DNA of 64,000 bases from Ophthalmolycus amberensis (GCA_024529925.1 JAFEUB010000896.1:738501-802500), one strand, 5' to 3'. Counted from the first letter of the stretch, positions 52,271-64,000 are shown. The notes: generated by a model from the letters alone, not told the origin. A program made the numbers and translations.

Positions 52271-54772
52271 ACTGTCTGTTTTTCTGTCAACGGCCCCTGC
52301 TGCTTCCGGCGCATTTCATCTCGAACGAGCCTAAAAACACGAAAATACGGCGAGATAGAGAAACACGGACTTGCTGTAGTTGACTCAGACATGAACACTA
52401 TACAGCTCACCTTTAAACGCAGACATCGTGTTTTCAGCCGTTTTTAAAGTTTGAATGTAGTTGTTCCTTCATTTATAGAACGTTACGCTGCCATCACCTG
52501 CTGTTAGGATATCTTAATATAGTAATGTTCCACTTACGAGTCGGAGACAGAGTGAAGTCCTTGCATGAACTGGTTTATTAACGTTAACCACACCGAGCAA
52601 ACTCACAAGTGAATATGACGTTTTATTTACAGTTTTATACATCTCTTCCTCGTCTGTCCCGGTCCAACAACCTTTACCAGCTCCCGTCACATAACAGGTA
52701 AACCACTCACCTCTATCTGCTCGACCAATCACAGGCTCGCACCTGATAACCTGATAGCCTGATAACCATGACCGTCACCTGTCAGATTATTTAGTGTGAG
52801 ACTGTGAGGTCTTGTAATGGTGTAAACACGAATGGGACAAATTACGTTACCATGACAACGACAAGAAATATGATGTACAATTGTGGGTATTTCTTTTGTA
52901 TTTTTTACTCCCTGATTTGAACGTCTTCCAGCCTCACAAGATGAGAGGTAATTTCAAATAATCTAATTTACTTGATGTTGTCAAAACAGCTTTAATGACA
53001 AAATCTAATATTTGATGAATAAATAAATATCCTCTGATTTCATGTTTTTTGTTTTGTTCCAGCTTTAACTCTTAATGTTTCTGAGTAAATGTAATATTCC
53101 AGGCTGAACACACCTGTTCTGTCCTCTTTGTTTACCTTTTTTTTTATTCTCCATGATTCTACTGGTTGCCTCGTGTTTAACGTCACATTGCAATGAATTG
53201 TGGGTAATTCCCTTGGGCAACGTCTGCATCTAATGGTGATTTACTTAATTCTAACCCTAACTCACCGAAAGGCAACACAAATAATTACAGTCTAGTTAAG
53301 ATGCGTTTTATTTCCGTAATCTTGACTTTCAGGTAACTATGACTAGTTGTTTAACCCATTCAAACGCTGTTAAACTGCTGGCTAGCCTTACGATACGGTT
53401 AAATACGCTTAATAGTGGGGTTATATACATGTCTAGAGTTATGTCTGCAAATCTCAGCGAAGGAGAGGCGATATGCCTCTCGGCAACTACTGCCTGACAA
53501 GCATTACTTAGGGCACATAACCGTTGTACACCAGGAAGCGGATGTTGTTGACGTTTTTATCGCTACGGCATCCGTTTTTTTTAAGGCAGGCTAGCTTGTC
53601 TAAATAGCAGTTTACAGGTACATTTGACCACTCTATAACCCAACGAACAGAGAAGATCGCTCGGTCAGGTCTGCTGCTCAACAATGGACGCGGGTTTTGT
53701 TGACTTTCTTGTGTTATTGGTCCGTCCGTTCGTTCTCGCCCGCTAAGCCCAGCTGGCAAACTGGCTTAATAAACCCCGACAAGTGTTGAGCTGCTTGTTT
53801 TGAGTGGCTGACGAAAGATAAATGTCTAGAGGAGAAATAATTAACTCACATCTAATACGGTTTTACAGTCGACAGAGATAACGAGAGAGATAACGGAAGG
53901 TAGTATGAACAGGAGTTTTCAAGAGCTGTTGGTTTGACTTATGGTTTATTTGGCTGCAGATTGTGTGGAATAAGTGAACGATTTGTGGATTGGGATTCTA
54001 AACAGAAATAAGACTTGGATTGTTATTTCGGTGTTTCTTGCTTGGGTTTACAGTGAGTCGTAACTGTGTCGTGATAACGGAAAAGGCGAGACGTTTCTTT
54101 GATCGCTGCTGCGTGAAGACTACATCTAGAAAATACATTTTAATGTTATTGACATCATTAGATCGCAGGATTCATTTGATTTGTGCGGGTTTGCTTTGTG
54201 GCAGAGTCACATATAACGTTATCATTTTGCTTGTCAACGTGTCACACCTGCGTACAGTATGTCCGGGTCACCGTTTGGAAAAATAAACAGGTGTGACTTA
54301 CCAACTGTGCACTCCAGCTAGTGCCCGGTCCGTCTCTATCAGTTACACGTCGATATCTGTTTACTTGATATAACAACATTCCTAGGAACCTTTTCATTTG
54401 ATGGCAGTTTTGCACTGTAAGTGCACACATGAAGGCGCACATTGTACATAGTCGGTCATTAACTTGTCGTCTTGTTTTTGGCGTTTGCTGAGAAACAGAT
54501 CAGCAACAAACTAGCATGATTACATGAAGCTTTCTGTACATATTAATGATTAAATGGTACATCTTAGGCCAAGCCAAACAAAGTGCTTTAACATGATCCC
54601 AGAGGTATAACATTAATGGGGTGGTGTAGGTTTGTGTTTCTTAGGAGTTTTTGTTAGTTAGAGCTATTTGGTTAGGGCAGTGGTAATGACTAGCTATTTG
54701 CTCTGGGACTGACCAAGAGGCGAGCCAAACTGTAGTTTTATGTATCTTGCTACGATCCTGCCGACTACCACA

Positions 54773-54861
54773 ATGCCGGCTGTACTGTTTTCGTTGATGC
54801 TGCTTGGAGCACTATGCAGCCTGGGACAGGCCATGTCACGGGAGGAGAGGCACAGGTTGAG
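54773..54861 (+). CDS. edem3: edem3 exon 1: signal peptide
   Basis: The ATG at 54773 has A at -3. A hydrophobic run of about 18 residues ends in LGQA, a good cleavage site, followed by MSREERHRLR; human EDEM3 has MSREEKQKL at the same place. The donor is GTGAGT at 54862. This targets the protein to the ER lumen, consistent with the KDEL at the other end. Confidence 0.92.
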
Positions 54862-57800
54862 GTGAGTTGGGGGAAAAAAACAACCCACACACACAGCTTC
54901 CTCAGAGCGAGAATCCCCCGAAAACACGTTCCCCACGCTGACTTTTGTCTGTTTATTTCCCCTCAACAAAGGAACCAAGTGGTTGAGATGTTTGACCATG
55001 CATATCAGAACTATATGGTAAGTTATCAATTTCCACTGGATCTCTTCACATATAGAGACATTTCTAGTTTCTAATTTGCCTTTTTGCTGCAGCTTTGCAG
55101 AACTTTTTTCATGTTGGATGTATGTACATTTTAAGATGAGGTCTAATCAGACTGAGCTGGTGTTTTAACGTGTGTTTATGTGTGTTTCTCAGGACCATGC
55201 ATACCCAGCAGATGAGCTGATGCCACTAACATGCAGAGGAAGAGTTCGTGGGCTTGAACCCAGCCGTGGGGACATAGACGACGCGCTGGGAAAGTGAGTA
55301 ACACACTGACTGTAGTCCCGTGAGACCTAACGCACTTGCGGAGCCATGATGACGTTGGTCCACACAAAGATCACCACACCTGGTTAAACGCTCGCCAGAG
55401 GTGGAGGATGGAGACAAATTGTACACATTGCTGAATAACCATTGTGTTGAATAATGTTATATGAAATATAATTACATTAATTATTGCTAAAAATAAATTC
55501 TCTCTCTCTGGTAGGTTCTCTTTGACCCTCATAGACACACTGGATACTCTGGTGGTGCGTATTGATTTGGTTGTCTTCCAGTAATTCTTTGTGTTATTAT
55601 TGTGAGGCTGTATTTAGTATCATTATTGTTCCATTATATCCACTGCTGCTGTTATTAGTAGTGGTCATACTTATTCCAGAGGATGTCCTATGCTGTACAG
55701 ATTGTGTATTTTGTGATTTTGGGCTATAGAAATGAATTTAATTTAATTCAACAGAAATGAATAGGACAACACACTATGGAGGTTTTGTATTATATAATAT
55801 TCTGTACCGCTTAGCAGAATTTAGAGTGAAATGTCAATGTTTCTAATTTAAAAATGAACCAGTCGTCTGAAGAATGTCCTGAGTCTCTCAGTCCACCTTT
55901 AAGCTATGACGTTTTTAATAACAATAATAATTAAGCCTGATTTTTATAGTCCTGTATGATTTGTCATTGCCAGCTTTTGAACAAGACAACAGAGTTTGAG
56001 GCTGCAGTGAGAAGAGTGCTGTCAGATGTGAGGCTCGACAACGACATCGTGGTATCGGTCTTCGAAACCAACATACGAGTCCTTGGGTGAGATCGGATTA
56101 GACAATCAACACATATTAATGGTTAAGAAATAACCCAACAAGTGTACCCCCCTGACCGGCAGCAAAACATAGAAGTGATAAGAAATCACTGGGTGCTGCT
56201 GTCCTTAATTCCTAACATGTGATTGTTGTGTGTTCAGAGGTCTGTTGGGAGGGCACTCCATGGCTGTGATGCTGAAGGAGGGAGGTCAGCACATGCAGTG
56301 GTACCAGGATGAGCTCCTGCATATGGCCAAAGACCTGGGCTTCCGACTGCTGCCAGCCTTCAACACCAGCAGTGGCCTTCCTTATCCCAGGGTGAGACAA
56401 CTGCACACAGACAGAAACACCTTCATTCAGTACATGCACTGTAGTCTTTGTAAGGTGGGGATGTTCAACAACAGCATGGAACACACTTGTTTTGTCCTGT
56501 CAATGACACAGCAGTCCCATATTATCTAATTTTCAAGATAAAAACCTTTCTTTTCAATAAGATCCTGTTTTATTAATCTCTACATCAAACATATTTGATG
56601 ATGTACTACAAAAAATGAATATATTTGAACTCATTCACACATTTCCAGGGTTGCAATATGTCAAATTGACCTTTTGTAACCTCTCGGATCATGACTACAT
56701 ATTTCCATTTTCCGCCTCACTGCTCTGCTGGCAGCTGTCACAGCCTTTGAACGCCCATGTGTTCGTGTCTGACGAGTTTTCTTGCACAGTCTCTTGCAAA
56801 ACAACTGTGACTCTAAAAACAGATTGAGTAATGTTTTTTTTCTTTTTTTTCTTTCTACCTGACAGGTGAACCTGAAGTTTGGGGTCAGGGGTCCTGAGAC
56901 GAGAACAGGCACAGAAACGGACACCTGCACTGCGTGTGCGGGAACCATCATCCTGGAGTTTGCTGCCTTAAGTCGCTTCACTGGAGAGCCTGTGTTTGAG
57001 GTATCAGATGATAAGATCCTCCTTTGACTACATGTTATGATTTAGTGAAGCCTTTTTTTTTTTTTTTAAGGCAGATGTAAAAAGCAAGTCAACAGTGTGA
57101 ACAGATTTATGCTGTTGTCCCTTAAAGTATTATGAATGATAAAGCAATATATATATTTTAGCCATCCAGCAACAGCAAAATGGTTTTTAGGAATCTTTTG
57201 ACTTCAAGTTTACAACAACAGCTAATTATTTATCAGCACAACTGTTCCAACACGCACAACATAACTTCCAGGTGTCACCACTGTCATAGAGCTTGTTACA
57301 AGAACAAGAAAGTCATCAGCTATGTGAATAGACATGCGTCAGCACTAAACAGCCACACCTTACAGGTGGCTGGCATTCCTTTGTTTGTTCGGGTTACACT
57401 TTGTCATTTTGTTTTAGAACAGGTTTCAGACACAACCCTCTTGTTTAATGTAGAATGCTGTGTCACGTATCTCATGTCTTCAGTGAGAACTCCTCCTCTT
57501 TTGTTGCTTGTTGATCAATGTGCATCTCACGGAAATAGATACATCTCAATGTTGTCTACTGTATAAAGTGTATACAAACAGGAAATGAGGGGAGGGACCT
57601 GGTAGCTGCAGTTAGATATTTGACCCTGTGCAACGATATTAGAGCCTTTCCTTGCACTAGTTTACTTCCTGGCAGCAGTAAACTGCTGATCAAGCACACA
57701 GTCTATCGCTGTAATCTCTCTCACAGTTGACAGGTTCTGCAGATTGATTTTAAACTTCATTTATTTATTTTTTTTAACCAATATTACACCCTTCTTCACA

Positions 57801-60800
57801 GGCCCATGCCCGGCGAGCTCTGGACTTTCTGTGGGAGAAGAGACAGAGAAACAGCAATCTGGTGGGAACCACCATCAACATCCACTCTGGAGAGTGGGTC
57901 CGCAGGGGTGAGAGAGGGGGGCGGGGTGAAGACCTCGGGGGGGGGGGGGGGGGCATGACTGAGGGTGGAGGAAGAAGGATGGAGGCTGTGGCAGATACGG
58001 AGATCAGGACATGGGAAAGTGAAAATCAAGTATAAGTGTGCAGTCTTTCTGTCTGGGTGAGAGTGGGTTGATGGGTAAACATGGAACATCATCTGATTTT
58101 TGTTGTCGTCTCATAGAAGTGTGATGATTGATTGTGTCACCCCAGACAGCGGAGTGGGTAGCGGGAATTGACTCGTACTATGAATACCTGCTAAAGGCTT
58201 ACATCCTCTTGGGAGATGACGTGTTTCTGCAGCGGTTCAATATTGTGAGGACACACACACATACACAAAGACAAACACACACACACACACTTGTACAGAG
58301 TAATTCGATGCGCCTCTATCTGCATAATAGCATCTCACTATGGCATCGCCGACATATAGCATAATACATTCTACTTTTATGTTTGTGCACTTCAGGATTC
58401 TGTTTAGTTCTCCAGCACAGAAGTAAAGAAAAGTACTCGTACTCAAATGTCTATTTGTGTATGTCACCGAGCACCACACGACCGTGAATATTATCGCCCC
58501 TCCACTTTGCATGTCCCATTTAGCACTATGCATCTATAATGAAGTACATAAGCCAGCCTCCGCTGCTGCTGGACGTCCACATCCACAAACCTCTGCTTCC
58601 CGCTCGCACCTGGATGGACTCACTGCTGGCCTTCTTCCCTGGACTGCAGGTCAGATTAGATCATGTGAATTGAAATTTCTGCTCTTCCTATAACGCCTTG
58701 TGCTGTAACAGTAACGCTGTACATACTGTACATACTGTGCGTGTTCCAGGTGTTGAAGGGAGACATCCGTCCTGCCATCGAGACTCATGAGATGTTGTAT
58801 CAAGTTACAAAGAAACACAACTTCCTCCCAGAGGTAATCTGTCTCTCTGTGTATCCAACTTTAAATACCATCTTAGGCTTTGACTGCTCCACAAAAAGAA
58901 ACGCCACATTGGTCTCATTTTACCATGGAGTCAAGTAACCCCCCCCCCCATATGACTTGTGTTGTCAACCGTAACTGTTTGGAAGTGAAACACGCTTGCA
59001 TTTCACGCGACTACGGCCGCAGTTTAGGTTTCGTCTGTCTGTTGTAATTACAAAGCGTCGGCTGGTACGCTGACCGCTTCGTCCTTCTCCGTCTCTCCCC
59101 AGGCCTTCACTACTGATTTCAGGGTACACTGGGCCCAACATCCCCTGAGGCCAGAGTTTGCAGAGAGCACCTATTTCCTTTACAAGGTAATTCATCAAGG
59201 ACTCCTGACATAATGCAGACGTTCTCTTTCCGCTGTTACAGTACAGAGGTAAAAGCCCAGATTGTGTTGCGTTACAATTACAATGGGACTCATTTACAAA
59301 ATGTCGGACACACTATCTCCATTTCTGCAGTTATTAAGCAGCCTCCAGTACTCTGCCTTTGGCATTGTTGTGTCTTGTATAAAGGAACATAATACGATGA
59401 AACTCTTGGGATTGGGAGTTACATCTTTGTGTCTCATGAGATTCCACTGGAGCCTTCCTCACGGTCTATGTCCTGTCCTCTGATCCTCCCAGGCCACAGG
59501 GGACCCGTATTACCTGGAGGCCGGTCGCACCATCCTGGACAACCTCAACCGCTTTGCTCGTGTTCCCTGCGGCTTCGCTGCAATGAAGGACGTACGCACT
59601 GGGAGCCACGAGGACAGGTGAGGATATAAAGAATTATACAAAATATTATTATTATCTTGAGATAAAGACACTCACTCTTTGCAAGGATCACTCATATTAG
59701 GTTATTGAAAGAGTCGGTACAAAGCAGTGTACTGAAGAAGCAAGACAGGTTAAACATTTCATACTTTTGCCATCAGAATAATTGATTAAGAAAAGTCAAA
59801 TGCACATAGCAATGCAGCCTATAAAACGTCCACAATAAGCTGATAACGCTGGCTCTACTTTGCAATGCCCTTCATTGATTATCTGATGAATAAACCAGCT
59901 GTTCTCTCCTGCCAGAATGGACTCCTTCTTCCTCGCTGAGATGTTCAAATACCTGTTCCTGCTGTTTGCCGATGCGGAGGACTTACCGTTTGACGTGGAG
60001 GACTACGTCTTCACAACCGAGGCACACCTGCTGCCCCTGTCCCTCTCCACGGGCCCTCACTCGTCGTCCATTCCCTCAAACAGAACGGTACCCGACACGT
60101 TATGATCAATAGCTGAGAAATTGATGAACGCATGTACACGTCCCAGTTCCTAAGAGAATCTGTGATTTACTCGTGGTACTTCAGTCCAAGGAGGAGCTGG
60201 ACGACTCGAACTTCGACTGGACCTGCCCTAACACCCGCCTCCTGTTTCCTGACCCCGCGTACCCCCGTAACCTGAGAGAACCAATCCGCAGCGCTGTGGA
60301 CAAGAGCTGCCTCCGCCCCGCTCCTTACCGGTACGTGTACAGGTGTGACCCGGTCATGTGCCGGCGCTTATCTATTTCTCCCGACTGCTGTGCCTCTGCC
60401 ATGTTTTTAACCTCTTCCTCCTCTTCAGGGAGCCCGGTATGGGTCATCCTCCACTGAGGGCGCAGGACTTCATGGCAAACAACCCTGAACATCTGGAGCT
60501 GCTGAGGAGAATGGGAGTCAGTCTCATCCACCTGAAAGATGGCAGGGTGCAGCTGGTCCAGCATGCAACACAGGTCAACCGCTTAACAAGGATAAACATC
60601 TGCATGTTCTCATTAGTGGCAGATAAAAAAAAAACACAGAATCCAGAGCTGGAATAATTAAGTCTGTTTATAGAATGTGACTCCTCAGCTGTTTGGTTGT
60701 AATTACTAGGGATGGGAATGATGCAACACTGATCACACAAAGAGCTGATGAGTAAAGGTTACCTGTTAAAATTTGAAGATACAGTTCATCATTTGTGCTA

Positions 60801-63455
60801 TTATTTAAATGCGATTGAGAAAGAGAACACGCTGTGCTACTGGTGCCGTTATCCAACGGAGGATATATTCTTTGTACCAACTCTACAAATCATGGTGTTC
60901 TTTCCATCCTGACTTTTTAAACCCCTCTCACTCGTCTCCTCGCCCACGCCCAGGCGGTGAGTGCGGTAGCAGCAGAGGACGGCGTGCGCTTCATGCAGGA
61001 TATGATGGAGCTGTCCAGCCAGCAGCAGAAAGAGCAGCTGCCTCCCAGAGCCATTCAGATCGTCTCGCATCCATTCTTTGGCCGGGTTGTGCTGACCGCC
61101 GGCCCAGCACAGTTTGGCATAGACCTGTCCAAAAGTTCCACAGGGGTGAGTGGCTTTTGTAGCTTTGCCAAGCAGCCAGGTTTCGAGTGGGCACTTAATT
61201 CTCCTTCCGTTTAGTTTTTTTTTTCCTAAGAGAGCCTCTCACTTTTCTCTGGTATTTTTAAGAGGGCTCTTCCTCTCCTAGAATATTTTCCTTATTCAAA
61301 CAGAGGGAAAGATGAGTGGCTGTTTTTTAGCAGCAGACGAGAACATGTGGACAACTGCAGCACTGTGTACACCCCATAATATCACAATGTTTTCCTTCGT
61401 TCTTTGCAAAACTGTGTGCGTCTGTGTGCAGTTACGAGGCTTCGCGACTGTGGCTGAACCCTACAGTGGCTGCAGCGAGATCACCAACGCCGAGTACGTC
61501 CGGGGCCACATCGCTCTGCTTCAGAGGGGCCAGTGTATGTTTGCCGAGAAGGCCCGACACATCCAGAAGGCCGGCGCCATCGGGGGCATCATCATCGGTG
61601 AGTGCGAGCGGCTGACGACGCGAGACGGAAGAGGGCTGCCCAGTGACTAGATTAGGCCTCTATAAATTGATTATCTTGAAGACAGACGGTCGAATAGGGT
61701 CCTTTACATGATAATAACTTAATAATACAGCAGGACTCAAGTAAGCTTAATAACGGCGATCTGCAGCTAATATCGGACCGTTCTAAACAGTTGTGGATTT
61801 CCTTTACAAACCATAAAAGGTTTAGTACAACCCGTATATATCTATTTTTTTACAACTAATAGTTTCAATTAGATTGTTAAATCTACAAAATGTCAGAAAC
61901 CTTTTCTTTGTTAAAAGACATGAATGATTAATTTCTCACCAAAGTTGTCGTCGGTTAATTATCTTCTATTTCTCTCCGTCTTATTTTTTTTGCTCTCTCT
62001 TCGTCTCCTTCCAGACGACAACGAGGGCAGCAGCAGCGACACGGCTCCCTTGTTCCAGATGGCGGGAGACGGCCGCAGCACGGATGACATCACCATGCCC
62101 CTCCTCTTCCTCTTCCACAAGGAGGGCAACATCCTGTTGGAGGCGCTGAAGGAGTACCGGGAGGTGGAGGTGCTGCTGAGCGACAAAGCCAGGGACAGAG
62201 GTGTGACACTGCTTCCCCCCCCCCCCCCTAAATGTTAGAACTCTTCTCTTCGTTCCACGAATCGCTCTCGATGAGATTGATCACATCGGTGTACCGATCA
62301 CTCTCCCCTGACTGAGCCTCATTATGCGGCTGGCTTCATGAATTAATGATGAGGATGTTGGGTTCGGGCTTTATTTGAAGTCTCAGAGGTCGTGACTCAT
62401 TCCGGAGCCACCCACCACCTGCGGTTATAGCGGTTTTACACACTTATCAATCTTGCATCCTCATTCTTTTCCTCTTTTTCCTTGTTTGCCAAATCCCTCT
62501 ATTCCTTGTGGTGGACTGTAACAGTGCCTCTCCTCTCCTCTCTTTCTTGGTTTCTCTTTTTTCATAACCCTCTCCCCTTTGGATGAGCAGCCACCATATT
62601 CAAAGGTAAACCTCTTCCTGGCAGACTGATTGAGGGCAGTAAGTATTCTTTTCCTTCTTTCGTCATCTGGTGTCCTCATTCTGCATCCCCCCCCCCCCCC
62701 TATCTCCGTTCTCCCTCCTTTTTACAGTGATGCTTTCATCTCTCCATCCCTTCCTCTCACTCTGCCCTCTAACCACAGGATTCTGTTTGTGTTTGATAGG
62801 AAAGCTCAGTGCAGTCACAGTATTGTCATCTCTGATTGTCCTCCTTCAGAGCTTAGGCCATGGCAGCTCTTTATGTCTGTTTTGTCACCGGAGCAAACCA
62901 ACAGTTACACATGGCGAGGCTAGACACGCGGCGGGGTATGACCCCAGACCCAGCCATGGGTTTATACATGGATCCTGGAAAAAGTTGTCACAATTTGTGT
63001 TTGGTCGGCTCTTTTTTGCAGGGACACTTTACTACAAATCCTAGTATTTATGGCAACAATGACCAGATAGATACCTTGTGCCCATCTGTCCTCTAATCAT
63101 AAAGCCTTACAGTCATTACCTCTTGTCCTCGACTGTATCATAACAAGCACAGACTCGTGTACAACCTGCACTTATAGAAGCGGCTACATTTTTAGAAACG
63201 GATTCACACTTTTTGTTTCTAACCACATCTTTGCAAAAGTCACAGTTTAACTATTTGCCAGATTTCTTTTCACAGATGACTCTGTTTGGTTGTGCAGCTA
63301 TGTGCGAAAGGCTTTATTCTGTGGGAAACATGACTCACCATCAGCATCATGCTGTTATAGTTGACAGCCTCACAAGGAAAACGCTTCTATTTTTGACTGA
63401 GAATGGCTACCAGGGGGCATGTTGTATAGATTACTGACTGAAGAGGAGGACAAGT

Positions 63456-63500
<45 letters not shown>

Positions 63501-63934
63501 TGTCTCACACTCCTTCTTTCTTTTCAGGTGTGGATGTGCAAGAAGTGGAGGAAGACTGCTTAACTGAGGCAACAACTCCCACCTCCTTTGAACCCATTGG
63601 CCAATCGCAAATGAGCACGTTGGAGGTCGACGAACTGGCTCCTGAGCAGGTCACTCCATCACAGCAGGAGGTCAGTCCTGTAGAGCAAGACACAAGTCCT
63701 GCAGAGGAAGTTACACCACCGGAGGAGGAAGCTAGTCCCGCAGAGGACGTCAGACCACCGGAAGAGGAAGCTACAGAGGCTGATCTGACTCGGCCCAAAG
63801 AGGAGAGAGACTCTGAGGACAGAGAGGAGCCCCAGGGCGACACGGACTCGAGCAGCCAGTCGGTGGATGAACTGCTGGCTGATTGGCGGGAAGACTTGGA
63901 GGCGTTCCAGCAGATGGAGAAGGATGAGCTCTGA
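54773..63934 (+). CDS. edem3: ER degradation-enhancing alpha-mannosidase-like protein 3 (frame disturbed in exon 9)
   Basis: Soluble ER mannosidase-like protein that trims N-glycans of misfolded glycoproteins for ER-associated degradation. Twenty coding exons: 54773-54861, 54972-55017, 55193-55293, 55515-55554, 55974-56086, 56238-56391, 56866-57000, 57802-57907, 58146-58244, 58524-58649, 58750-58833, 59103-59186, 59493-59617, 59916-60087, 60185-60330, 60429-60573, 60954-61145, 61432-61597, 62015-62200, 63528-63934. The protein is about 904 residues (human 932). Signal peptide MPAVLFSLMLLGALCSLGQA; GH47 domain about 35-480 with VFETNIR (putative catalytic Glu 123) and TTEAHLLPL; PA domain about 630-740 (SGCSEI, AEKARHIQKAGAIGG); acidic disordered tail; C-terminal KDEL. 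The PA domain plus KDEL identifies EDEM3 rather than EDEM1/2. Exon 9 carries one base too many relative to the family. Confidence 0.95.
55555..55973. other. edem3 intron 4
   Basis: 419-bp AT-rich intron with no coding signal; donor GTGCGT is a weaker match than the others in this gene. Confidence 0.7.
56392..56865. other. edem3 intron 6
   Basis: 474-bp intron with a long T/C-rich acceptor tract (about 56833-56865). The open frames inside it show no homology. Confidence 0.7.
57001..57801. other. edem3 intron 7
   Basis: 801-bp intron; a plus-strand frame of 128 codons at 57180-57566 has no family resemblance and lies wholly within the intron. Confidence 0.7.
57937..57953 (+). repeat. G17 homopolymer in edem3 intron 8
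   Basis: Seventeen consecutive G, 30 bases after the exon 8 donor and about 190 bases before the disturbed exon 9. Such tracts are prone to polymerase slippage and sequencing error. Confidence 0.95.
58146..58244 (+). CDS. edem3: edem3 exon 9 with one-base frame conflict
   Basis: Exon 8 ends in phase 1 (AGG G|GTGAGA at 57907). The exon 9 acceptor CCCCAG at 58145 then gives GAC AGC GGA GTG GGT AGC GGG AAT TGA, a stop at 58169-58171. The family sequence is DSGVGAGIDSYYEYLLKAY, and from 58161 on the other frame reads exactly GIDSYYEYLLKAYILLGDD. So there is one extra base near 58160. An AG at 58160-58161 used as acceptor (exon from 58162) would restore the frame with loss of DSGVG, five residues in the GH47 domain. 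Sequencing or assembly error, a real allele, and a shifted splice site are all possible. Confidence 0.85.
60954..62200 (+). CDS. edem3: edem3 exons 17-19: linker and protease-associated (PA) domain
   Basis: Exons 60954-61145, 61432-61597 and 62015-62200. The segment IQIVSHPFFGRVVLTAGPAQ opens the region. GCSEITNAEYVRGHIALLQR, GQCMFAEKARHIQ and KAGAIGGIIIDDNEG then form the PA fold seen in EDEM3, sortilin-like and subtilase proteins. It probably contributes to substrate or partner binding. Exon 19 ends LLSDKARDR before the disordered tail. Confidence 0.93.
62591..62605 (+). CDS. edem3: candidate 15-bp microexon of edem3
   Basis: Between exons 19 and 20, the bases CCACCATATTCAAAG are flanked by a GAGCAG acceptor after a pyrimidine-rich stretch and a GTAAAC donor. 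Fifteen bases in phase 1-1 fit exon 19 (ending ...DR G|) and exon 20, adding the residues ATIFK. Optional use would keep the frame. The support is sequence pattern only. Confidence 0.4.
63460..63498 (+). repeat. (TG)n microsatellite at edem3 exon 20 acceptor
   Basis: About 39 bp of TG just upstream of the pyrimidine tract of the last edem3 exon. UG-rich sequence near an acceptor can bind splicing factors, so length variation might affect exon 20 recognition. Confidence 0.9.
63528..63934 (+). CDS. edem3: edem3 last coding exon: acidic repeat tail and KDEL
   Basis: 407 bp after acceptor TTTTCAG, stop TGA at 63932-63934. It encodes a Pro/Glu/Ser-rich disordered tail with degenerate repeats of 7-8 residues (VSPVEQD, TSPAEEV, TPPEEEA, SPAEDV, RPPEEEA). 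A conserved end follows: VDELLADWREDLEAFQQMEK, then DEL. The last four residues, KDEL, retain the protein in the ER. Human EDEM3 ends [20 protein letters not shown]; the middle is poorly conserved. Confidence 0.94.
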
Positions 63935-64000
63935 CAGTAGTCGGGCGCGTCGATGCCGCGTGACTGCGGTTTGATCCCGCTGTGGGGAGAAAGCTGGAGG

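Larger units (their letters stand above)
50809..54772. promoter_or_regulatory. divergent npl / edem3 upstream interval
   Basis: About 4 kb separates the two start codons, which point away from each other. The left part probably holds an npl non-coding exon and promoter, with ZNF143/THAP11-like motifs at 51281-51294 and 51387-51402. The middle holds repeat copy B. The right part (about 52300-54770) has no recognised gene and must contain the edem3 promoter and 5' UTR. The limits of both promoters are unknown. Confidence 0.5.
62201..63527. other. edem3 intron 19
   Basis: 1.3-kb intron, beginning with a C-rich run and containing the candidate microexon at 62591-62605, a C run near 62689-62700 and (TG)n at 63460-63498 just before the acceptor. 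Confidence 0.75.

Noticed and set aside
53508..53759. Minus-strand 83-codon frame in the npl-edem3 interval
   Set aside because: No recognisable family, no splice partner, and ordinary base composition.
60809..61162. Plus-strand 117-codon frame overlapping edem3 exon 17
   Set aside because: Different frame from the conserved VSAVAAEDGVRFMQ reading, so a shadow.

Overview
The window is vertebrate nuclear DNA, almost certainly from a ray-finned (probably percomorph) fish. The genes are split by GT-AG introns and their products are closest to vertebrate families. The non-coding DNA is rich in (CA)n, (TA)n and long poly-G/C tracts, L2-like LINE 3' ends and dispersed repeats typical of percomorph fishes. 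There is no bacterial-style operon, CRISPR array or rRNA. Gene identities come from translated exons joined at consensus splice sites and compared with family sequences known to me; no database search was run.

Four genes are readable. (1) notch2, minus strand, 5' part only: the signal-peptide exon (start codon at 25124) and exons for EGF repeats 1-7, with the rest of the gene beyond the left edge. Two introns of about 11 kb fill most of the first 25 kb and carry two LINE fragments. (2) sec22b, minus strand, complete: 5 coding exons, 215 residues, an R-SNARE of ER-Golgi traffic. (3) npl, minus strand, complete: 11 coding exons, 307 residues, N-acetylneuraminate lyase, with the Schiff-base lysine and the GTTGE motif intact. 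(4) edem3, plus strand, 20 coding exons, about 904 residues: an ER alpha-mannosidase-like protein with signal peptide, GH47 domain, PA domain and a C-terminal KDEL. Its exon 9 carries an extra base as read here, which breaks the frame unless another acceptor is used.

Layout: 1-25.1 kb notch2; 25.1-37.4 kb gene-free with percomorph repeats and a C28 tract; 37.4-40.1 kb sec22b; 40.1-44.5 kb intergenic with a 41-bp minisatellite; 44.5-50.8 kb npl, with two (TA)n tracts over 100 bp and a perfect 30-bp inverted repeat in its introns; 50.8-54.8 kb the divergent npl/edem3 promoter interval with a second copy of a repeat also present in npl intron 1; 54.8-63.9 kb edem3.

The genes do not form a pathway operon. 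sec22b and edem3 both act in the early secretory pathway, npl in sialic acid catabolism and notch2 in signalling. The gene order is of interest because NOTCH2-SEC22B and NPL-EDEM3 lie in separate regions of human chromosome 1.
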